A stretch of DNA of 57,730 bases from an uncultured cyanobacterium (GCA_903823115.1 CAIJRN010000017.1:1-57730); one strand, 5' to 3'. Shown: positions 26,142 through 34,397, numbered from the stretch's first letter. The notes: generated by a model from the letters alone, not told the origin. Made by a program: numbers and translations.

Positions 26142-26922
26142 TGCTCTTTTCCCTCAGCAACCAGTTGGTCATACCTCGGTAGCGGCTGTACTCTTCAACC
26201 ACTCCATAGCCCAGCGGTTGCAGAACGTCCAGGAGTTGCCTCTGCTGCCCATCTCCCACCTCCACAAACAGCAGCGGCCGGTCGCGCTCGAGCACCGGCA
26301 ACAGACCTTCAAGGCAGGCCAGCTCATGCCCCTCCACATCGACCTTGATCAGCTGTACCGGCTCCTGGAGCCACTCACTCCCCACGACGCAACGGCACAG
26401 GTGCTCAGCGACCACCCCTGCACGACTGGGCATCTCCTGCTCCAGGCTTGACCCACCCAGATTGCTGTGGGGTTGGCGGAGCCTTGCCTCGCCATTGCGA
26501 TTCGACAATGCCAGCTGGTGCGTTTTAACCTTGTGCTGCAGACCGTTGATCGCCACGTTGAACTGCAGGATCGCAAAAGCCTGCGGATTGGGTTCGAAGG
26601 CGATCACCCGCTGTGTTCGCTCCAGCCCTGCCAACCAGAGGCTGTGGTTGCCGACGTTGGCGCCCACATCCACCACTGTGCCCCCTTGGAAGTGGCGCTC
26701 GATCAGGGCCAGCTCCTCCGGTTCATAGATCCTGCCTTGGGCGTGTTCCCCCTGCACGCTGTCGCCACGATCAAGCACCAGCAGGCTGAGCTCTCCATGG
26801 GTGGTCTGCACCCGATGCACGCCGCCTTCAGCCAGTTCCGAGGGCCTGATCGGGCTGACGCGAACGCCAGCCGCCCGCAGCCAGCTGTGGCCGCTGTCGA
26901 GGAGTGGGCGGTGCCAGGTCAT
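26134..26922 (-). CDS. FkbM-family methyltransferase
   Basis: 262 residues from ATG 26922, coupled to galE by ATGA. SAM motif VVDVGANVGNHSLWLAG, then VIAFEPNPQAFAIL, LALSNRNGEARL, and the FkbM core LIKVDVEGHELACLEGL followed by LLFVEVG. This is a complete FkbM enzyme. It could replace the function of the pseudogene at 21 kb, though their targets may differ. Confidence 0.87.
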   Translation of the reverse strand: MTWHRPLLDSGHSWLRAAGVRVSPIRPSELAEGGVHRVQTTHGELSLLVLDRGDSVQGEHAQGRIYEPEELALIERHFQGGTVVDVGANVGNHSLWLAGLERTQRVIAFEPNPQAFAILQFNVAINGLQHKVKTHQLALSNRNGEARLRQPHSNLGGSSLEQEMPSRAGVVAEHLCRCVVGSEWLQEPVQLIKVDVEGHELACLEGLLPVLERDRPLLFVEVGDGQQRQLLDVLQPLGYGVVEEYSRYRGMTNWLLREKSNG

Positions 26923-28049
26923 GGGGCAGGAAGCAACGATGGACTTGTCAAACCATGGGGGGCCTGAGCAGAAGTGCTGGATAGCCTGTACCCCTCAGGG
27001 TTCTGGCTCTGCCAGTGCCAGCTGTCGCGGCACATCTCCGCCAAGGTTCGCCGGCACTGCCACCCCAGCGTGCGCATTGCGGCGCTGGGATCGGCGACGC
27101 TGCGGGCGGCATCACCTTCGCGTCTTGTCACCACCTGTACGGGGACGGGCTTGCCAGACGCCTGCTCATAGGCGTTCACCACCTGCCGCACGGTATGGCC
27201 CTGGCCGCTGCCGAGATTGAGGGTGAGCAAGCCTGGATCTGTGCGTTGCAGATGATCCAGCGCCGCCAGATGGCCTTCTGCCAGATCCATCACGTGGATG
27301 AAATCGCGCTCGCCGGTGCCATCTCGGGTGGGCCAGTCGTCTCCAAACACCTCCAGGGCTTGCCTGCGTCCCAGCGCCACCTGGCTGATCAGCGGAAACA
27401 GGTTGCTGGGCACACCCAGCGGATCCTCACCGATGCAGCCGCTGGGATGGGCACCCACCGGGTTGAAATAGCGCAACCGCGCCAGACGCCAGCCGGCAGC
27501 AACGCTCTCTCCATCGCTGATCTGCAGGTCGGCCAGGAGTTGCTCCACAGCCACTTTGGTGGAGCCGTAGGGATTGATCGGCTGGATCGGCGCTGTTTCC
27601 GGAATGGGGATCTGCTCCGGCATGCCGTACACCGTGGCACTGCTGCTGAACACCAGGGTGCGGCAGCAGTGGGCGGACATGGCCGCCAGCATCTGCACCG
27701 TGCCACCCACATTCACATCCCAGTAGCGCAGCGGCTGCGCCACTGATTCCCCCACCGCCTTGAGCCCGGCGAAATGCACCACTGCCTCGATCGGGCCCTG
27801 CGGCGCCAACGCCGTGAAGGCGCGCTCCAGATCGTCTGCCTGGCGGATGTCGCCCTCTACCAACACCAGACGCTCTGCGGCATCTCCACCCACCAGCTCC
27901 ACCACCCGCCGCAGGCTCTCGCGGCAGCTGTTGCTGAAGTTGTCGAGCACCACCAGCCTGCGGCCGGCCTCCAGGAGCACCAGGCAGGTGTGGCTGCCGA
28001 TGAAGCCTGCCCCGCCGGTGATCAGGATGCGCTGCGGGGGAAGAGTCAT
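26919..28049 (-). CDS. galE: UDP-glucose 4-epimerase
   Basis: 376 residues from ATG 28049, chosen because the Rossmann strand ILITGGAGFIGSHTCLVLLE starts a few residues later; a longer frame starts at 28100. The catalytic Ser/Tyr/Lys are in FSSSATVYG and NPYGSTKVAVEQ, followed by RLRYFNPVGAHPSG and WPTRDGTGERDFIHVMDLA. These are the standard GalE signatures for UDP-Glc/UDP-Gal (or HexNAc) epimerisation with bound NAD. It feeds the polysaccharide locus; a second galE-like gene occurs at 35.5 kb. Confidence 0.9.
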   Translation of the reverse strand: MTLPPQRILITGGAGFIGSHTCLVLLEAGRRLVVLDNFSNSCRESLRRVVELVGGDAAERLVLVEGDIRQADDLERAFTALAPQGPIEAVVHFAGLKAVGESVAQPLRYWDVNVGGTVQMLAAMSAHCCRTLVFSSSATVYGMPEQIPIPETAPIQPINPYGSTKVAVEQLLADLQISDGESVAAGWRLARLRYFNPVGAHPSGCIGEDPLGVPSNLFPLISQVALGRRQALEVFGDDWPTRDGTGERDFIHVMDLAEGHLAALDHLQRTDPGLLTLNLGSGQGHTVRQVVNAYEQASGKPVPVQVVTRREGDAARSVADPSAAMRTLGWQCRRTLAEMCRDSWHWQSQNPEGYRLSSTSAQAPHGLTSPSLLPAP

Positions 28050-28142
28050 GGGCGTTGATTCAGCAGTCGAAACTGGATCGCGTAGATGAACGGGTTTCAT
28101 CGGATCACCACATCGACAGCCCCCATGCAGGGATAGGTGAGC

Positions 28143-28283
28143 TCATCGGCCCAAGGGAAACGATCTGACGCAGAGAAGCAGCACCGGCTCTGCCTCTGCC
28201 AATAGCAGCTTCGCTGCGTCTCGGTCAAACGTGGCGAACTGCTCGCCTTCCAGCTGGCGGTCGCCATAGGCGATCTCACCCAT
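28143..28283 (-). pseudogene. C-terminal remnant of a PIN-domain (VapC-like) toxin
   Basis: A 46-residue frame from ATG 28283. It contains GDRQLEGEQFATFDRDAAKL, the pattern of the last PIN-domain strand and acidic residue (ATFD) with the following helix. The rest of a PIN domain is absent. It stops in unrelated sequence and lies 45 bp downstream of hicA. A different frame over the same bases also stays open but lacks this resemblance. Confidence 0.5.
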
Positions 28284-28328
28284 GACTTTCACAGTTGGAG
28301 AACTGAGATGGGGTTATGGGCCGCGAGT

Positions 28329-28505
28329 TCAGGATGTGAGATCACGAAGAATTTTCTTAGCCAGGATTTCGTTGATCTCACGATGTCTTGGCACCGGCTG
28401 GGTGCATCCGTTGCGTGGCTGGTGAAAAATGTCATATCGGCCTCCGTGGCGCAGGAGGACGCAGCCAGCTTGCTCCAGTTCCCTGATCAGATCAGTTCGC
28501 TTCAA
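28329..28505 (-). CDS. hicA: HicA-family toxin
   Basis: 58 residues from a TTG at 28505, which overlaps the hicB stop as TTGA. It shows the compact dsRBD-like HicA pattern: KRTDLIRELEQAGCVLLRHG, YDIFHQPRNG and QPVPRHREINEILAKKILRDL. HicA proteins are translation-independent mRNA interferases. In this subgroup the essential histidine usually follows GG[RKN]; here it is Tyr24 (GGRY), which a single C-to-T change could produce. The toxin may therefore be weak or dead even though the frame is full length. Confidence 0.8.
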   Translation of the reverse strand: MKRTDLIRELEQAGCVLLRHGGRYDIFHQPRNGCTQPVPRHREINEILAKKILRDLTS

Positions 28506-28729
28506 GCGACAAAAAGCTCTCCAACTTTCCGAATCCCTGGGAGGTCTTCTTTGGAGAATTCTCGGAAGAGATCAAGCAGTTGTTCCTTTAGATCTTCAAG
28601 ATCATCACCCTGAGTCCAGTGGTCTGGATATGCATTCAGATAGCCCAGAAAGCAGCCATTGGATTCACGCCAATAGGTATATGGTTCGCTCCATGGCGTT
28701 CGTTCGGTATTGGTTTTGGCAAGTGTCAT
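28502..28729 (-). CDS. hicB: HicB-family antitoxin
   Basis: 75 residues from ATG 28729. It starts within a longer open frame that fuses unrelated broken genes; this Met lies directly before TNTERTPWSEPYTYWRESNG. The HicB fold is indicated by YTYWRESNGCFLGYLNAYPD, DLEDLKEQLLDLFREF and the end PGIRKVGELFVA. No C-terminal DNA-binding domain is evident, so this is the short HicB form placed upstream of hicA. Gene order hicB-hicA with coupling is common in cyanobacteria. Confidence 0.8.
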   Translation of the reverse strand: MTLAKTNTERTPWSEPYTYWRESNGCFLGYLNAYPDHWTQGDDLEDLKEQLLDLFREFSKEDLPGIRKVGELFVA

Positions 28730-28929
28730 CGGTCCTCGATGCCTCGTCATGCCCATCACTGTAGCCCCGGCCAAGCTGGGCTGAAGCTTGTGAGTGGCAT
28801 GGCGGGGGTGGGATCCTGCTTGAGGCAGGCAGCTGTGCTGCTCGTTCGAGCTGAGGTGCCTGGAGGCTACAAGTAGGAAGCCGTACAGCCCCGCTTTGAA
28901 ATTGTCGGGGTTGGAGACACCAGCTGAGA

Positions 28930-29059
28930 TGTGCTTACTGCCAAAGCCAGGATCACCCGGGCTTTTTCTTCCCATGCTGCGGCCATGGCGCTGGGAGGGC
29001 CGGCGCTGAGCGGCCTTCAGCGCCAAGACAAGCTGGCGCACCAGACAACCTTGGGGCAT
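28930..29059 (-). pseudogene. Decayed FitA/VapB-like antitoxin
   Basis: From ATG 29059 the residues LVRQLVLALKAAQRR and RHGRSM match the intact antitoxin at 30.4-30.7 kb (LVRQLALAEKEALRRRAKRHGRSM). After a 1-base shift near 28968, next to an A-rich run, the matching frame continues EEKARVILAL where the intact copy has EEEARLIL. No partner toxin follows. A degraded paralogue of a ribbon-helix-helix antitoxin. Confidence 0.65.
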
Positions 29060-29629
29060 CACCCCACCAGACCCCAGCCGTGCGCATCGAGGATCTCCAG
29101 TACGGCGGGTTCGCCGTTGGCAGCTGGCCAGTGCATCAGAGGGATAAAGCAGGCCATCGGGCTGCTCAACCGCGTCGTGCCACCAGCCTGACCAGGCCTG
29201 ACACACGGGCAGCTGCTCGCGCGTGGTGAGCAAGCGGGCATCCAGATTCAGCCGGGCAAGGACCGGCTCCCTCAGATCCAGCACCTGCAGCTGACGGGTG
29301 GCCGTGAGCCGGGTAATGCAGCGTTCTTCTAGTTCCTGGCGGGTGAGGAACTTGACAGCCGCAGGCCCATGGTTGGCTATCACCTGATGGCCGTAGGTTT
29401 CGTCAAAGGCGATCTCCAGGCTATCGGCCAGATAGAGCACGCCAAATGCACCATCGATTGCATTCCATCGACCTTGGTCGTGACGCCCCCAATGCAGGGC
29501 ATCAGCATGGCGGCATCGGTGGATGCGGAACCACTGACTGCCAGCAGCAATGGTGTGCAGGCGCAGGCCTCTGGCCTGCTGCTCCGGCGGGAGCGGCAGG
29601 CTCACCTCAGCGAGCCAGCTGGCAGCCAA
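29059..29629 (-). pseudogene. RES-domain toxin, frameshifted
   Basis: The frame from about 29629 (ATG; GTG 29605 is an alternative) carries RES-domain features: WFRIHRCRHADALHWGR, GRWNAIDGAFGVLYLADSLEIAFDE and a later WWHDAVEQPDGLLYPS. A 1-base shift near 29138 breaks it; the next frame continues MHWPAANGEPAVLEILD to a stop at 29059. RES toxins degrade NAD+. The expected length is nearly complete once the shift is corrected, so the lesion looks recent. Its antitoxin gene lies immediately upstream and is also broken. Confidence 0.75.
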
Positions 29630-30200
29630 ACTGGCGCGCCTTGCTGCTAACCGCCTCCAACGCCAGCGCTTGCGAACTGCACAGCAGGGCGGCAGGCGTG
29701 TCTCCCAACTCCGGATCAGGACTCAGCAGGAAGCGCAGTTGGGTCGGACCGCTCTCGGTATCCAGCAGAGGCAGCAAAGATTCCAGGGCAGGCCAGACAC
29801 GCCCGCCGGCCAGATCAAACTGAAATGCCGGATAGACGCTCTGCTTGCCGTGCCGCCAGCCAAGCAGCCGCTTACGGTCGCGCCGCTTGCGAACGCCTTC
29901 GCCGCTGAGGCCGAGCAGCTGTTGCACCTCAACCGGGCTGAGGCTGCCGCCGCAGGCCTACACCAACTGCACCAGGGCCTGCTCTCCCCGCAACCGCAGC
30001 AACACCTCACGCGGCGGCGGCACGGGCTCGCGGCGCCAGGCGTCGATCACCAATTCAGTGAGCAAGCTCAGATCATCAAGCGCAACAGCTGATGGCCGAT
30101 GGCTGATCTCCTGAACAGGGCCACCCGGGGAGGCCAGCTTGCGGAGCACCAGCTGGTTAACGCGGCCCAGCAGCTCACGCGCTTGGGGATCATCCACCAA
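29607..30200 (-). pseudogene. Xre/MbcA/ParS-type antitoxin with an in-frame stop
   Basis: A single frame from about 30200 to 29607 is interrupted only by a TAG at 29958-29960. Upstream of it lies LLRLRGEQALVQLV; directly after it SLSPVEVQQLLGLSGEGVRKRR (helix-turn-helix), then SVYPAFQFDLAGGRVWPAL and FLLSPDPELGDTPAALL, the signature of the toxin-binding domain that pairs with RES toxins. The order antitoxin-then-RES is the usual one. The nonsense codon should prevent full-length antitoxin, matching the broken toxin downstream. Confidence 0.75.
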
Positions 30201-30402
30201 GGCGACGGACGCCGAGCCCGACTTTCAGCAGGCGGCGGCGATTGGCATCGGGGTGACTCGCCGCACCGAAACGCAGCTCGAACACCACCACGCTCGGAAG
30301 CCACACCTCGGCAGGATCCTGCGCATCCAGCCAACCGACGACGGCCGGATGTGGCTGCCGCAGCATCAAGGCGGACACCACGTTGGTATCCAGCAAGATC
30401 AC
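30190..30402 (-). pseudogene. VapC (PIN-domain) toxin, C-terminally truncated
   Basis: 70 residues from GTG 30402, overlapping the antitoxin stop as GTGA. ILLDTNVVSALML and VWLPSVVVFELRFGA carry the first two PIN acidic residues (Asp5, Glu42). Similarity ends at about residue 58 (NRRRLL); the last acidic residues and about 70 residues of a normal VapC are missing. The frame then runs into the RES antitoxin gene. It was probably created by a deletion joining two toxin-antitoxin modules. Confidence 0.75.
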
Positions 30403-30656
30403 GGTTCGAACATCGCCGCTGTGGCTGTCTCACCCTGCCATTCGGCAATCGGTTCCTCCAGCCCTGCATTGGCAAACAGTGCCGCAATCCGGGTGCCAAG
30501 GCCCTGCCTCTGCGGAGTGGCATCCTCGTCGCTGGCCAGAGCCTGGCGCAGGATCAGCCGCGCCTCCTCCTCCATGCTGCGGCCGTGGCGCTTGGCTCGC
30601 CGTCTCAGGGCCTCCTTCTCCGCCAAGGCGAGTTGACGAACCAGCAGCTGCGCCAT
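30399..30656 (-). CDS. vapB: FitA/VapB-like ribbon-helix-helix antitoxin
   Basis: 85 residues from ATG 30656; GTG 30662 is an alternative. N-terminal AQLLVRQLALAEKEALRRRA and KRHGRSMEEEARLILRQAL are typical of FitA-type antitoxins with a ribbon-helix-helix DNA-binding region. The C-terminal tail (IAEWQGETA) should bind the toxin. It is coupled by GTGA to a truncated vapC, so it is now an orphan in effect; it could still neutralise related PIN toxins. Confidence 0.8.
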   Translation of the reverse strand: MAQLLVRQLALAEKEALRRRAKRHGRSMEEEARLILRQALASDEDATPQRQGLGTRIAALFANAGLEEPIAEWQGETATAAMFEP

Positions 30657-30707
30657 CTCCACCTTGATTGAAGTGATATCACGATATCCCCGGAACGGCT
30701 TGTGGCT

Positions 30708-32195
30708 TCACAACCGCAGTGCCCCCAGCTCCCTGGGCACCATCCCCTTGAGATCCAGCAGCACCGCTCCCGGCTCCAGTAGCTCTTGCCACTGCTCGGG
30801 GGTCTGCTGCGTGAACTGATGATGCGCCACCGCCGCCAATACGCCGCGATAGGGGCCGGAGCCCTCGAGGCTGGGGTGCACCGTGATGCCGTATTGCTGC
30901 TGGGCCTCTCCGGCATCCACCCAGGGATCGATCACCTCCACCTGCAGCCCGAAGCCTTCCAGGCCGCGCACCGCATCGATCACGCGCGTATTGCGCAGAT
31001 CCGGGCAGTTCTCCTTGAAGCTCAGGCCCAGCACCGCCACCTTCGCTCCCTGCAGCGACAGACCCTTGCGCGCCATCGCCAGCACCAGCTGCTCGGCCGC
31101 CCAGCTGCCCATGGCGTCATTGATGCGCCGGCCGGCCAGCACCACCTCCGGGTAGTAGCCCATCTGCTCCGCCTTGTGGGTGAGGTAGTAGGGATCCACA
31201 CCGATGCAGTGGCCGCCCACCAGCCCCGGCCGGAACGGCAGGAAGTTCCACTTGCTGCCCGCCGCCTCCAGCACATCCAGCGTGTCGATCCCCAGCTTGT
31301 GGAAGATCAGCGCCAGCTCATTCACCAGGGCAATGTTGAGATCACGCTGGGTGTTCTCGATCACCTTCGCCGCCTCTGCCACCCGCAGGCTCGGCGCCGC
31401 ATGGGTGCCCGCCGCGATGATCGAGCCGTAGAAGCCATCCACCCAGCTGGCCGCCTCGGGCGTGCTGCCGCTGGTCACCTTGACGATTGTGGTGAGTTTG
31501 TGCTCGCTGTCGCCCGGATTGATCCGCTCCGGGCTGTAGCCGACGGCGAAGCCCTGGTTGAAGCGCAGACCCGATTCCCGCTCCAGGATCGGCACACACT
31601 CCTCTTCGGTGGCGCCGGGATAGACGGTGCTCTCGTAGATCACCAGCGGCAGCGTCTTCGCCCCGGCCTCTGCCCGCTGGCGCAGGGCCGCCCCCACCGT
31701 GGCGCTGGCTTTCTGCAGGGGCGTCAGATCCGGCCGTTTGGAGCCATCGATCGGGGTGGGCACCGTCACCACGAACACATCCGCCTCGGCCAGCGGCATC
31801 TTCTCGGCGCTGAACTCCAGCAGAGTTGCCGCCTGCAGCTCCTCGGTGCTGCTCTCCTGGGTGCGATCCAACCCTTGGCGCAGTTCCTGCAGCCGCTGTT
31901 GCTGGATGTCGAAGCCGATCACCCGGCGGTGCAGCTGCTGCCCGCTGCGCAGGCAGATCCCCGGCCGGGCAAAGGCCACCGCCAGCGGCAGCCCCACATA
32001 GCCCAGGCCGATCACCGCCACCGTGCAGGTGCTGAGCTCCGGGTACGGCAACACTGGCGCAGGCAGGGGCTGGAGAGGGGGATCAGGGGCGCTGCGCAGG
32101 TCCGTAGGCATGGCGGCAGACACAGAGGTGGGCATGGCGGACTGACCGATCACCGCAAGGACCAACTTAAAAACGAACAGGCCGTACTGGCCCAT
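30708..32195 (-). CDS. tviB: Nucleotide-sugar dehydrogenase (TviB/WbpO-type UDP-HexNAc dehydrogenase)
   Basis: Up to 495 residues from ATG 32195; ATG 32135 or 32111 would remove a low-complexity N-terminus. The NAD-binding strand is VAVIGLGYVGLPLAVAFARP, then VTVPTPID, YESTVYPGATEE, FAVGYSPERINPGD and the active-site cysteine in LVGGHCIGVDPYYL, with KVAVLGLSFKENCPDLRNT at the start of the third domain. The GYSPERINPGD signature is that of the Vi-antigen TviB/WbpO group, which oxidises UDP-GlcNAc or UDP-GalNAc to the uronic acid, rather than UDP-glucose dehydrogenase. It can provide the acidic sugar that the amidotransferase trio modifies. Confidence 0.88.
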   Translation of the reverse strand: MGQYGLFVFKLVLAVIGQSAMPTSVSAAMPTDLRSAPDPPLQPLPAPVLPYPELSTCTVAVIGLGYVGLPLAVAFARPGICLRSGQQLHRRVIGFDIQQQRLQELRQGLDRTQESSTEELQAATLLEFSAEKMPLAEADVFVVTVPTPIDGSKRPDLTPLQKASATVGAALRQRAEAGAKTLPLVIYESTVYPGATEEECVPILERESGLRFNQGFAVGYSPERINPGDSEHKLTTIVKVTSGSTPEAASWVDGFYGSIIAAGTHAAPSLRVAEAAKVIENTQRDLNIALVNELALIFHKLGIDTLDVLEAAGSKWNFLPFRPGLVGGHCIGVDPYYLTHKAEQMGYYPEVVLAGRRINDAMGSWAAEQLVLAMARKGLSLQGAKVAVLGLSFKENCPDLRNTRVIDAVRGLEGFGLQVEVIDPWVDAGEAQQQYGITVHPSLEGSGPYRGVLAAVAHHQFTQQTPEQWQELLEPGAVLLDLKGMVPRELGALRL

Positions 32196-32256
32196 GGCAA
32201 CAGCCAGGAGTGCAGGCGAGGCCTCTCCGTAATGGGAGCGGCAGGCAGTTGGGGCT

Positions 32257-32697
32257 TCAGGTTGGAATGCGCAGCTCTTCCACAGGCAATTGGTGATGAC
32301 TGGCCGCTCTGCACAGGCCGATATCGAAACTCACCAGGAGCAGGTTCAGACGCAGACAGATACTGAGGTGCAGAGCATCGCCAGCACGCAGGGGTGGGGC
32401 TTCCGCCAGAGAGAGAAGCGCAGCACAATCGAAATCTACCGGCTCCAACAGAACCGTCTGCAGTCGACCCTCGCGTAGAGCCTCAAAGCGCTTCCATGCA
32501 TGCTGTCGTTCTTCCGTGGTGATCACGCCGCGGCGGCCCTGCAGGGCCAGGGCAGAAGCCAATTCCGAACTCACCCAAGGTGAGATAAACCAGACCTGTT
32601 CAGCATTGGCGCGTAAAAAATGAAGAGCTATCGATGTACCTGGCTCATGTACCAGCGCCGCCACCAATACAGAGGTATCGAAGTAGAGGCGTTTCAA
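32257..32697 (-). CDS. vapC: VapC-family PIN-domain toxin
   Basis: 146 residues from a TTG at 32697. The four PIN acidic residues are present: Asp7 (LYFDTSV), Glu45 (SSELASAL), Asp107 (AGDALHL) and Asp125 (SFDIGL). It should be a magnesium-dependent ribonuclease, probably acting on tRNA or rRNA. It begins 12 bp after the Phd-like antitoxin, so the pair is a complete toxin-antitoxin operon and the best-preserved one here. Confidence 0.85.
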   Translation of the reverse strand: MKRLYFDTSVLVAALVHEPGTSIALHFLRANAEQVWFISPWVSSELASALALQGRRGVITTEERQHAWKRFEALREGRLQTVLLEPVDFDCAALLSLAEAPPLRAGDALHLSICLRLNLLLVSFDIGLCRAASHHQLPVEELRIPT

Positions 32698-32709
32698 GGG
32701 GGATGCGCT

Positions 32710-32958
32710 TCAGAAGCGTGCTCCTTCACGGAGGTCCTTGAGCAGGGCTCCAGCATCACTGCCGGGATGCATGGGCTGTTGGGTGGTGTCAGCCAGGAAG
32801 GATTCCAGGTCGAAGGCATGGGGTGGACCCTGATCAGCACGGGTGAGACGTGCCACGGCAACCCCCCGTCGGGTGATCTGCACATCTTCACCGGCTTGCA
32901 CGGCGTCGAGCAATGCCGAAAGTTGAACCTTGGCTTTGGCCACGCTGAAACTTTGCAT
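32710..32958 (-). CDS. Phd/YefM-family antitoxin
   Basis: 82 residues from ATG 32958. FSVAKAKVQLSALLDAVQAGEDVQITRRGVAVARL is the standard Phd/YefM DNA-binding N-terminal domain. The C-terminal part (FDLESFLADTTQQP) should wrap the toxin. It precedes the vapC gene by 12 bp. It likely represses its own operon, but no operator was identified. Confidence 0.83.
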   Translation of the reverse strand: MQSFSVAKAKVQLSALLDAVQAGEDVQITRRGVAVARLTRADQGPPHAFDLESFLADTTQQPMHPGSDAGALLKDLREGARF

Positions 32959-33020
32959 CGAACTTTAAATGGTCACCTGACTTTTAGCGATCCTATCGCC
33001 GGTTGAGGCATCGAGGGTGA

Positions 33021-34043
33021 TCAGACCCCGTGGTACTCCCGATACCAGGCCACGAAGCGGGCCACCCCCTCACGCACCGGCGTGTTGGGCTTGAAGCCGG
33101 TCCAGGCCTCCAGGGCCGTGGTGTCGGCCGCCGTGGCGGGCACATCGCCTGGCTGCATCGGTAGCCACTGCTTCTCAGCGGTGATCCCCAGCGCCACTTC
33201 GATCGCCTCGATGTAGTCCAGAAGCGGCGTGGGGTTGGAATTGCCGATGTTGAACACCCGGTGCGGCGCCCAGCTGCTGGCGGGATCGGGGTCGGCCGGA
33301 TCGAAGCCAGGATCGGGCTCGGCGGGGCGATCCAGCACCCGCAGCAGGCCTTCGACGATGTCGTCGATGTAGGTGAAATCCCGCACCATCTGCCCGTTGT
33401 TGAACACCTGGATCGGCTCGCCCGCCAGCATCGCCCGGGTGAACAGGAACAGGGCCATGTCCGGCCGGCCCCAGGGGCCATACACGGTGAAAAAGCGCAG
33501 GCCGGTGGCCGGCAGCCCATAAAGATGGCTGTAGGTATGCGCCATCAGCTCATTGGCCTTCTTGCTGGCTGCGTACAGGCTCACCGGGTGATCCACCCCT
33601 TGGTGCTCGCTGAACGGCAGGCGGGTGTTGCCCCCATACACCGAGCTGCTGCTGGCATACACCAGATGTTGAATGCCGTGGTGACGGCAGCCCTCAAGAA
33701 TGTGGCCGAAGCCCACCAGATTCGCCTGGATGTAGGCCGACGGATTCTCGATCGAGTAGCGCACCCCCGCCTGGGCCGCCAGATTCACCACCCGCTCCGG
33801 CCGATGCTGCGCGAAGGCCCGACGCACCGCCTCACCATCCTCCAGATCCGCCTCAATCAGCGTGAATGCTGTGCCCGTACGGGATGCGGTGTCCTGCAGG
33901 CGCTGCAGCCTGGCCCGCTTCAGGGCCGGGTCGTAGTAGGGGTTGAGGTTGTCAAAGCCGACAACCGCCGTGCCGCGCTCCAACAGCCGGGTGCTGAGGT
34001 GAAAGCCGATGAAGCCTGCCGCGCCGGTGACGAAAACACTCAT
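33021..34043 (-). CDS. UDP-glucuronate 4-epimerase (CapI/LspL-like)
   Basis: 340 residues from ATG 34043. SDR-type epimerase with VFVTGAAGFIGFHLSTRLLERG, DNLNPYYDPALKRARL, ASSSSVYGGNTRLPFSE, the catalytic SLYAASKKANELMAHTYSHLYGL, and RFFTVYGPWGRPDMALFLF with VRDFTYIDDI. These match UDP-glucuronate 4-epimerases of capsule loci, which make UDP-galacturonate. With the dehydrogenase at 30.7 kb it supplies uronic acids. It is read away from the plus-strand gene on its right. Confidence 0.87.
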   Translation of the reverse strand: MSVFVTGAAGFIGFHLSTRLLERGTAVVGFDNLNPYYDPALKRARLQRLQDTASRTGTAFTLIEADLEDGEAVRRAFAQHRPERVVNLAAQAGVRYSIENPSAYIQANLVGFGHILEGCRHHGIQHLVYASSSSVYGGNTRLPFSEHQGVDHPVSLYAASKKANELMAHTYSHLYGLPATGLRFFTVYGPWGRPDMALFLFTRAMLAGEPIQVFNNGQMVRDFTYIDDIVEGLLRVLDRPAEPDPGFDPADPDPASSWAPHRVFNIGNSNPTPLLDYIEAIEVALGITAEKQWLPMQPGDVPATAADTTALEAWTGFKPNTPVREGVARFVAWYREYHGV

Positions 34044-34397
34044 GGAATCGGGCAGAACCGCAGAGCGGCCTCAGGAAAGAGCTGGTGCGGGCCATGCCCC
34101 CAACCCTCAGTGAACAGGAGACATTCTGCCCGGCTGCCCAGAAACCTCAACGAGAGGTCACACCATTGGCGATGCGGTACCGCAGGGCGCGTGCGAGTGC
34201 ATCAGCTGCCGCCGGCGGTCCTTCTCAATCAAGGGATGTTCGGCAGGATCGAATCGCCCGAGGAGGCCGGCGGCAGAACCGTCCCAATGCGTTTTTCGCA
34301 TTGCCAAATCGTGTGATCGATGGACGCTCCCGATTCGCACTGCCGGCGGCGTAACGACGCCGGGCCCTTCCCTCTGACAGCCTGCAGGGGGACCCAG
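34044..34397. other. Divergent intergenic region with hairpins
   Basis: 354 bases between two divergent genes. A perfect 7-bp stem CAATGCG/CGCATTG with a TTTTT loop lies at 34285-34303, and a shorter GC-rich stem (GGCGT/ACGCC) near 34348-34361. Neither is followed by a T-run. It should contain both promoters; no credible gene was seen. Confidence 0.5.

Noticed and set aside
28097-28279. 60-residue minus-strand open frame next to galE
   Set aside because: Another frame over the same bases reads as a PIN-domain tail, so this one is a shadow.
28502-29629. One long minus-strand protein (RES-HicB fusion)
   Set aside because: The frame crosses a frameshift in the RES gene, an antitoxin remnant and non-coding sequence before reaching hicB; RES continues in another frame and HicB has its own start.
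30786-32366. 526-residue plus-strand open frame
   Set aside because: Antisense of the nucleotide-sugar dehydrogenase; composition (many His/Arg/Gln) is typical of an antisense shadow.
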